Of a stretch of DNA of 64,000 bases, positions 53,370 to 64,000 are shown piece by piece. The stretch lies in assembly GCA_000717735.1 (NCBI GenBank), contig JOBE01000002.1, positions 62,001 through 126,000 on the forward strand, read 5' to 3'. The stretch's first letter is position 1, and the number at the start of each line of letters is the position of its first letter. Source of the DNA: Streptomyces griseoluteus (GTDB lineage: Bacteria; Actinomycetota; Actinomycetes; Streptomycetales; Streptomycetaceae). Below the pieces are notes generated by a model. It worked only from the letters and a program-made list of their open reading frames with translations. It searched no databases and had not been told where the DNA came from. Made by a program: the position numbers and the translations under genes.

Positions 53370-53700
53370 GCCTACGTCACCTCGGATGTCGATCTGTCGG
53401 ATACGGACCGGTGAGGAACCTAGTCGCCCCACACCAGTGGAGCAACGATCAACGCAGTGGTCGTTGAACGCCTGCTCTGCTCCGGAGACTAGCGGCCGAG
53501 GCCGCTCCAGTCAGCGAGAACAGCGGAAAAGTCCTGGTCAGCATCGACCGACCGGGACTTTTCCGGCATAACGACCCGGTTTTGAGCCAAGTTTTCGTCA
53601 AGGAGTGAGACGGCCCGGTGAGACGGTTCGTCTCACCGGGCCGAAACAGCTCCGAAACGGGGTCGATCCGCTCCGACCTGCGGATTGACCGTGGCGTCCG
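53370..53700. other. mihF-pyrF spacer with two hairpins
   Basis: It holds the mihF promoter region with a near-palindrome CAACGATC...GGTCGTTG (about 53444-53468), a stem CGGAAAAGTCC (53524-53534) with GGACTTTTCCG (53555-53565), and the pyrF terminator. No gene is seen. Confidence 0.6.
53612..53642 (-). terminator. Terminator of the pyrimidine operon after pyrF
   Basis: GGCCCGGTGAGAC (53612-53624) and GTCTCACCGGGCC (53630-53642), perfect 13-bp arms with a 5-nt loop. Confidence 0.9.
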
Positions 53701-54542
53701 TTATCCGCCGACGGCGGCGCGGATCTCGTCCGCGTACCGGTGAGCCGAGTCCCGCAGGGCGGCCGCGTCCGGGCCGTGCCGCAGGACCCCGCGGCTGACG
53801 TTCGGGACGACGTTGCCGACCGCCGCGCCGAAGACGGCGGGCAGGTCGGCCGGGGTCGCGCCCTGGGCGCCGATCCCGGGGGCGAGGAGGGGGCCGTTGA
53901 TGTCCAGGTCGAACGAGGACAGGTCGCCGAGGGTGGCGCCGACGACCGCGCCGAAGGAGCCCATCGGGGTCTCCCCCGCGTTCTCCTCGGCCAGGTGCGC
54001 CAGCATCGTCGCGCCGACGGTCCGGCCGGCCGGGTCGTCGGTGCGAACCGCCCGCTGGACCTCCGCCCCCTCCGGGTTGGACGTGAGGGCCAGGACGAAG
54101 AGACCGGCGCCGGACTCGCGGGCCAGGTCGACGGCCGGCTTCAGGGAGCCGTAGCCGAGGTACGGGGAGACCGTGAGCGCGTCGGAGAAGAGCGGGGAGT
54201 CCTTGCGCAGGAAGGTCTCCGCGTACGCGGCCATGGTGGAGCCGATGTCGCCGCGCTTGGCGTCCATGACGACCAGGCCGCCCGCCGCGCGCAGCTCGGC
54301 GACGGCCCGCTCCAGGACGGCGATGCCGCGCGAGCCGAAGCGCTCGAAGAAGGCGGACTGGGGCTTGAAGACGGCCACGGTGTCGGCGAGCGCCTCGACC
54401 ACGGTGAAGGTGAAGCGCTCCAGGCCGGCGATGTCGTCGGTCAGGCCCCAGGAGTCGAGCAGGGCGGCGTGCGGGTCGATGCCGACGCAGAGCGGGCCGC
54501 GCTCGTCCATGGCGGAGCGCAGGCGGGTGCCGAAGGAGAGGG

Positions 54543-54546
<4 letters not shown>
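53701..54546 (-). CDS. pyrF: Orotidine 5'-phosphate decarboxylase, type 2
   Basis: Forms UMP, the last step of the pathway. The 281-residue length and the motifs CVGIDPHAALL, FKPQSAFFERFG and MDAKRGDIGSTMAAYAE (active-site Asp-Lys-Asp) mark the long type 2 enzyme of actinobacteria. The GTG start 54546 overlaps the pyrD stop by four bases. Confidence 0.97.
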
Positions 54547-55652
<1,106 letters not shown>

Positions 55653-55676
55653 GTTTCCGGTCCAGGTCTGCTCATG

Positions 55677-55716
55677 ACGAGGGGGACACCGCAGGTCCTG
55701 CCGGTGTCCCCCTCGT
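55677..55716 (-). terminator. Hairpin terminator between carB and pyrD
   Basis: ACGAGGGGGACACCG (55677-55691) pairs perfectly over 15 bp with CGGTGTCCCCCTCGT (55702-55716), 12 bp after the carB stop. It splits the pyr operon and implies reduced read-through or a separate promoter for pyrD-pyrF. Confidence 0.88.
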
Positions 55717-55727
55717 CGTACGGGCTG

Positions 55728-59028
<3,301 letters not shown>

Positions 59029-59036
<8 letters not shown>

Positions 59037-60186
59037 GCTCGGCCTCCATCTGGGCGGTGCTCATCAAAGACGTGAAGCGGTCGAAGAGGTACGCGGCGTC
59101 GTGCGGGCCCGCGGCCGCCTCGGGGTGGTACTGGACGGAGAAGGCCGGCTGGTCGAGCAGCCGGAGGCCTTCCACGACGTTGTCGTTCAGGCACACGTGG
59201 GAGACCTCGGCGCGCCCGTAGGGGGTGTCGGAGACCTTGTCGAGGGGCGCGTCGACGGCGAAGCCGTGGTTGTGCGCGGTGACCTCGACCTTGCCGGTGG
59301 TGCGGTCCTGGACGGGCTGGTTGATGCCCCGGTGCCCGTACTTCAGCTTGTAGGTGCCGAAGCCGAGGGCGCGGCCGAGGATCTGGTTGCCGAAGCAGAT
59401 GCCGAAGAGCGGCGTCCTGCGCTCCAGGACGGCCTGCATGACGGCGACGGGACCATCGGCGGTGGCCGGGTCGCCGGGCCCGTTGGAGAAGAAGACGCCG
59501 TCCGGGTTCACCGCGTAGACGTCCTCTGCGGTGGCGGTGGCGGGCAGCACGTGCACCTCGATGCCGCGCTCGGCCATCCGGTGCGGGGTCATGCCCTTGA
59601 TGCCGAGGTCGACGGCGGCGACGGTGAACTTCTTCTCGCCGATCGCGGGGACGACGTACGGCTCCTTGGTGGCGACCTCGGCGTAGAGGTTCGCGCCCTT
59701 CATCTGGGGCTGCGCCTGCACGCGGGAGAGCAGCTCGGCCTCGGGGGCGACAGCGTCGCCGGAGAAGATGCCGACGCGCATGGCGCCGCGCTCGCGCAGG
59801 TGGCGGGTGAGGGCGCGGGTGTCGATGCCGGAGATGCCGACGACGCCCTGGCGCTCCAGCTCCTCGTCGAGGGTGCGGGTGGCGCGCCAGTTGGAGGAGA
59901 CGCGGGCGGGGTCGCGGACGACGTAGCCGGAGACCCAGATGCGGCCGGACTCGGGGTCCTCGTCGTTGACGCCGGTGTTGCCGACGTGCGGGGCGGTCAT
60001 GACCACGACCTGGCGGTGGTACGACGGGTCGGTGAGGGTCTCCTGGTAGCCGGACATGCCGGTGGAGAACACGGCCTCGCCGAAGGTCTCCCCCACGGCC
60101 CCGTAGGCGCGGCCGCTGAAGGTGCGGCCGTCCTCCAGGACGAGTACGGCGGGAACCTTTACGGCTCCCCTGGTGGAGGTCGTCAT
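59029..60186 (-). CDS. carA: Carbamoyl-phosphate synthase, small subunit
   Basis: The 385-residue glutaminase subunit. The nucleophile cysteine is in [14 protein letters not shown] (usual form GICLGHQ) and the His-Glu pair in [10 protein letters not shown]; the N-terminal domain has [15 protein letters not shown]. It channels ammonia to CarB. ATG 60186 overlaps the stop of the upstream membrane-protein gene (ATGA). Confidence 0.97.
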
Positions 60187-60761
60187 CGTGCGATGCCTTC
60201 CGTCGTGCTTACGGGGTTCATGGAGTTGATGGCCTCGACCCAGGCGGTGTGCTCGGCCGCCCGGTCGGACCGGAAACCGGAGTCGAGCAGCTTGTCGCCG
60301 TGCGCCCAGGTGACGATCAGCAGGCCGCCCTCGGCGAGGACCTTGCCTGCGATGCCCTTGTCGAGGCGGGCCTCGCGCAGGGCCTCGGCCGGGACGAAGA
60401 AGTCGTTCGCCCCGGGGCGTACGACGGCGAGTCCGGCGTCGGTGAGCGTGAGCTCGACGCGGCTGCGGGTGCCGAGGCCGTGGGCGACGATCCGGTCGAG
60501 CCACTGCCCGGCGGTCGTGGACCCGTGGTAGCGCCCGCTGAGAGTCAGTTTCGCCGCATCGGCCGTCCGCGGCGCGGTGGGCAGCTCGGGCAGGTCCGAC
60601 TGGAGGCTGCCGCGCCACTTCCAGCCCTGGCGCATCAGCCAGTAGACGAAGGCGATGAAGAGCAGGAGCCCGACGACCCAGCCGATCCTTCCGGCCCAGT
60701 CGGTCACCTCCGCCGACTTCTGATCGGCTGCCTCTGCGGCGATTGCGATGAGTGGTGTCAC
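60183..60761 (-). CDS. PH-like membrane protein of the pyr operon
   Basis: A 192-residue protein with one transmembrane helix ([18 protein letters not shown], about 27-44) and a cytoplasmic domain ([51 protein letters not shown]) that looks like a transporter- or PH-like beta domain. The role is unknown, but it overlaps both pyrC and carA by four bases and is kept in this operon in Streptomyces, so it may support the pathway at the membrane. Confidence 0.83.
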   Translation of the reverse strand: MTPLIAIAAEAADQKSAEVTDWAGRIGWVVGLLLFIAFVYWLMRQGWKWRGSLQSDLPELPTAPRTADAAKLTLSGRYHGSTTAGQWLDRIVAHGLGTRSRVELTLTDAGLAVVRPGANDFFVPAEALREARLDKGIAGKVLAEGGLLIVTWAHGDKLLDSGFRSDRAAEHTAWVEAINSMNPVSTTEGIAR

Positions 60762-62044
60762 GCCAGCTTCCCGTCCACGACCGTTGCCCGGCCCCGCAGG
60801 AAGGTGTGGGTGACGCGTCCCGGCAGCTCACGGCCCTCGTAGGGGGTGTTTCGGCTGCGGGAGGCGAAGTCCGCGGGGTCCACCACACCACGGTAAGCCG
60901 GATCGACCAGCGTCAGGTTCGCGGGCTCACCTGCCGAGACGGGTCGTCCGTGGCCCTTGGCCCGTCCGATGCGGGCGGGCGCGAAGGACATGCGGTCGGC
61001 GACGCCGGCCCAGTCGAGGAGGCCGGTCTCGACCATCGTCTGCTGGACGACGGAGAGGGCGGTCTCCAGGCCGACCATGCCCATGGCGGCCGCGGCCCAC
61101 TCGCAGTCCTTGTCCTCGTGCGGGTGCGGGGCGTGGTCGGTGGCGACGATGTCGATCGTGCCGTCGGCCAGCGCCTCGCGCAGCGCGAGGACGTCCTTCT
61201 CGGTGCGCAGCGGCGGGTTGACCTTGTAGACGGGGTCGTACGTGCGGACCAGCTCGTCCGTGAGGAGGAGGTGGTGCGGGGTGACCTCGGCGGTGACGTC
61301 GATGCCGCGGGACTTGGCCCAGCGGACGATCTCGACGGAGCCGGCGGTGGAGAGGTGGCAGATGTGGACGCGGGAACCGACGTGCTCGGCGAGGAGGACG
61401 TCGCGGGCGATGATCGACTCCTCGGCGACGGCGGGCCAGCCGCCGAGGCCCAGCTCGGCGGAGACGATGCCCTCGTTCATCTGGGCACCCTCGGTGAGGC
61501 GGGGCTCCTGGGCGTGCTGGGCGACGACGCCGCCGAAGGCCTTCACGTACTCCAGGGCGCGGCGCATGATGACGGCGTCGTCGACGCACTTGCCGTCGTC
61601 GGAGAAGACGGTGACGCCGGCGGCGGAGTCGTGCATGGCGCCGAGCTCGGCGAGCTTCTTGCCCTCGAGGCCGACGGTGACGGCGCCGACGGGCTGCACG
61701 TCGCAGTAGCCGGACTCCTTGCCGAGGCGGTAGACCTGCTCGACGACACCGGCGGTGTCGGCGACCGGGTGGGTGTTGGCCATGGCGAAGACGGCGGTGT
61801 AGCCGCCGGAGGCGGCGGCGCGGGTGCCGGTGAGGACGGTCTCGGAGTCCTCGCGGCCGGGCTCGCGCAGATGGGTGTGGAGGTCGACCAGGCCGGGCAG
61901 CAGGACCTGGCCCTGAGCCTCGATGACGGTGGCTCCCTCGGCGGACAGGTCCGTACCGACCTGCTCGATGGTCTCGCCGTCGACCAGGACGTCCTGGACC
62001 TCGCCGCCCAGCACCTGCGCACCGCGGATAAGGATCTTGCTCAT
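60758..62044 (-). CDS. pyrC: Dihydroorotase
   Basis: Cyclises carbamoyl aspartate to dihydroorotate. The 428-residue class I amidohydrolase has the metal motif [33 protein letters not shown] and [15 protein letters not shown]. It starts two bases before the pyrB stop region (gap of 2 bp), consistent with the pyrB-pyrC pairing. Confidence 0.97.
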   Translation of the reverse strand: MSKILIRGAQVLGGEVQDVLVDGETIEQVGTDLSAEGATVIEAQGQVLLPGLVDLHTHLREPGREDSETVLTGTRAAASGGYTAVFAMANTHPVADTAGVVEQVYRLGKESGYCDVQPVGAVTVGLEGKKLAELGAMHDSAAGVTVFSDDGKCVDDAVIMRRALEYVKAFGGVVAQHAQEPRLTEGAQMNEGIVSAELGLGGWPAVAEESIIARDVLLAEHVGSRVHICHLSTAGSVEIVRWAKSRGIDVTAEVTPHHLLLTDELVRTYDPVYKVNPPLRTEKDVLALREALADGTIDIVATDHAPHPHEDKDCEWAAAAMGMVGLETALSVVQQTMVETGLLDWAGVADRMSFAPARIGRAKGHGRPVSAGEPANLTLVDPAYRGVVDPADFASRSRNTPYEGRELPGRVTHTFLRGRATVVDGKLA

Positions 62045-62046
62045 GG

Positions 62047-63027
62047 TTACTTGTTCTCCTCGGTACGGGTGTGGGTGACGGCCGAGTCGTTGCCGCCCAG
62101 AAGCAGGTAGAGGACCGCCATCCGGATGGACACGCCGTTGGCGACCTGCTCGACGACCGTGCAGCGGTCGGAGTCGGCGACCTCGGCGGTGATCTCCATG
62201 CCGCGGACCATGGGGCCGGGGTGCATGACGATGGCGTGCTCGGGCATCTTCGCCATCCGGTCGCCGTCGAGCCCGTACCGGCGCGAGTACTCGCGCTCGG
62301 TGGGGAAGAAGGCGGCGTTCATCCGCTCGCGCTGCACACGCAGCATCATGACCGCGTCCGACTTCGGCAGCACCCGGTCGAGGTCGTACGAGATCTCGCA
62401 GGGCCAGGTCTCGACGCCGACGGGGACCAGGGTGGGCGGGGCCACCAGGGTGACCTCGGCGCCGAGGGTGTGCAGCAGGTCGACGTTGGAGCGGGCGACC
62501 CGGCTGTGCAGGACGTCGCCGACGAGCGTGATCCGCTTGCCCGTGAGGTCGCGGCCGAGCCCGGCGTCCCTGCCGACCAGGCGGCGGCGCATGGTGAAGG
62601 CGTCCAGGAGGGCCTGGGTGGGGTGCTGGTGGGTGCCGTCGCCGGCGTTGACGACGGGGGCGTCGATCCAGCCGGAGGTGGCGAGGCGGTACGGGGCTCC
62701 GGAGGCGCTGTGCCGGATGACGACCGCGTCGACGCCCATGGCCTCCAGGGTCTGCGCGGTGTCCTTGAGGGACTCGCCCTTGGAGACGCTGGAGCCCTTG
62801 GCCGTGAAGTTGATCACGTCGGCGGAGAGGCGCTTCTCGGCGGCCTCGAAGGAGATCCGGGTCCGGGTGGAGTCCTCGAAGAAGAGGTTGCAGATGGTCC
62901 GGCCGCGCAGCGTCGGCAGCTTCCTGATGGGCCGGTCGGCCACCCGGGCCATCTCCTCGGCGGTGTCGAGGATCAGGACGGCGTCGTCGCGGGTGAGGTC
63001 GGCGGCCGAGATGAGGTGACGCATCAT
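62047..63027 (-). CDS. pyrB: Aspartate carbamoyltransferase, catalytic chain
   Basis: Joins carbamoyl phosphate and aspartate. The 326-residue enzyme shows the carbamoyl-phosphate loop [27 protein letters not shown] and [17 protein letters not shown] 63027 is preferred for GGAGAG eight bases upstream; a second ATG follows directly. No pyrI regulatory chain is present. Confidence 0.97.
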   Translation of the reverse strand: MMRHLISAADLTRDDAVLILDTAEEMARVADRPIRKLPTLRGRTICNLFFEDSTRTRISFEAAEKRLSADVINFTAKGSSVSKGESLKDTAQTLEAMGVDAVVIRHSASGAPYRLATSGWIDAPVVNAGDGTHQHPTQALLDAFTMRRRLVGRDAGLGRDLTGKRITLVGDVLHSRVARSNVDLLHTLGAEVTLVAPPTLVPVGVETWPCEISYDLDRVLPKSDAVMMLRVQRERMNAAFFPTEREYSRRYGLDGDRMAKMPEHAIVMHPGPMVRGMEITAEVADSDRCTVVEQVANGVSIRMAVLYLLLGGNDSAVTHTRTEENK

Positions 63028-63111
63028 CGGGGTGTCTCTCCGTGGTGGGGAGTGTGAGGGCATGCGGGGGCGCAGGGGTGTGCCCCGGCCCCGCGGGGGA
63101 AGCCGGTCCGG

Positions 63112-63717
<606 letters not shown>

Positions 63718-63835
63718 TTAAAGGACGTCGGATTTGCGCCGTCAACGTTACCAGGAACGGTCGGTCGTCCTGCGCGCGCCCCGGTCACCCCTCCGTGCAC
63801 CGTCCCTCGGGAGGGGGTGGTGCGGACCTTTCGGC

Positions 63836-63877
63836 TTGACGGGAAAGAGTAACGCTGCGTAACCTCACAGTGAGTTA
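63836..63877 (+). promoter_or_regulatory. bldD promoter with BldD boxes
   Basis: TTGACG (63836) and TAACCT (63860-63865) form a promoter. Over its -10 lies GTAACGCTGCGTAAC (63849-63863), a perfect match to the BldD consensus NTNACNCWGNGTNAN. TCACAGTGAGTTA (63865-63877) matches with one mismatch. This agrees with known autorepression by BldD bound to cyclic di-GMP. Confidence 0.85.
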
Positions 63878-63925
63878 CCAGCCGCGCGGCGCAGCCGCAT
63901 GTCGTCACAGCGTCCGGGAGCGTTA

Positions 63926-64000
63926 TGTCCAGCGAATACGCAAAGCAGCTCGGGGCCAAGCTCCGGGCCATCCGCACCCAGCAGGGTCTCTCCCTCCACG
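63926..64000 (+). CDS. bldD: Developmental regulator BldD, 5' end
   Basis: The first 25 codons (SSEYAKQLGAKLRAIRTQQG, then LSLH) begin the BldD N-terminal helix-turn-helix. BldD with c-di-GMP represses sporulation genes. The rest is outside the window. It diverges from pyrR. Confidence 0.95.

Noticed and set aside
53524..53565. A toxin-antitoxin or sRNA gene between mihF and pyrF
   Set aside because: The hairpin is present but there is no clear promoter next to it and no small frame; it is better read as a terminator or leader structure.

Overview
The window is chromosomal DNA of a Streptomyces. It is very GC-rich, uses many GTG starts, and its right half carries the conserved Streptomyces block priA-metK-coaBC-rpoZ-gmk-mihF-pyrF-pyrD-carB-carA-pyrC-pyrB-pyrR next to the start of bldD. 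No rRNA, tRNA, CRISPR array or intact transposase gene was found.

Positions 1-10,994 look like accessory DNA. They hold the first 1,483 codons of a secreted SpvB/TcdB-Rhs-type toxin-like protein behind a TetR-type palindrome, an integrase remnant, and a 52-bp direct repeat (4918-4969 and 10943-10994, 49 of 52 identical). The repeat contains the last codons and stop of a C39-like peptidase gene, so that 3' end looks like an integration site. Between the repeats lie a cytochrome P450, a two-domain methyltransferase, a methyltransferase with a Tgs1-like PPWG motif, a four-EF-hand protein and an amidohydrolase remnant.

Positions 10,943-18,060 hold the peptidase, a uridine-kinase-like P-loop protein, a likely small RNA, a CbbX/EccA-type AAA ATPase and two overlapping CNNM/CorC-type membrane proteins. 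From 18,167 to 24,294 one minus-strand operon under an FMN riboswitch runs ribD-ribE-ribM-ribBA-ribH-hisE-hisG and a PH-like membrane protein, joining riboflavin supply to two histidine genes. A secreted GH18 chitinase with two DasR/chitinase-type promoter repeats diverges from it.

Positions 27,000-46,900 are mixed metabolism: a ROK regulator facing an MFS transporter across an operator-like inverted repeat, a uracil/xanthine permease, a DUF5995-like protein whose stop codon lies in a MITE-like palindromic repeat, a davA-davB lysine-degradation pair, an amino-acid permease with an Lrp regulator, an SGNH hydrolase, a GuaB1-type GMP reductase, a lipoprotein guanyl-RNase overlapping its barstar inhibitor, a SorC-type regulator, rpe, rsmB and fmt. 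Matching arrays of TTGCG repeats upstream of davAB and the permease suggest one Lrp-type regulon.

Positions 46,900-64,000 are housekeeping: priA, metK, coaBC, rpoZ, gmk, mihF and the pyrimidine operon, each with clear hairpin terminators. The window ends 25 codons into bldD, whose promoter carries a perfect match to the BldD consensus.
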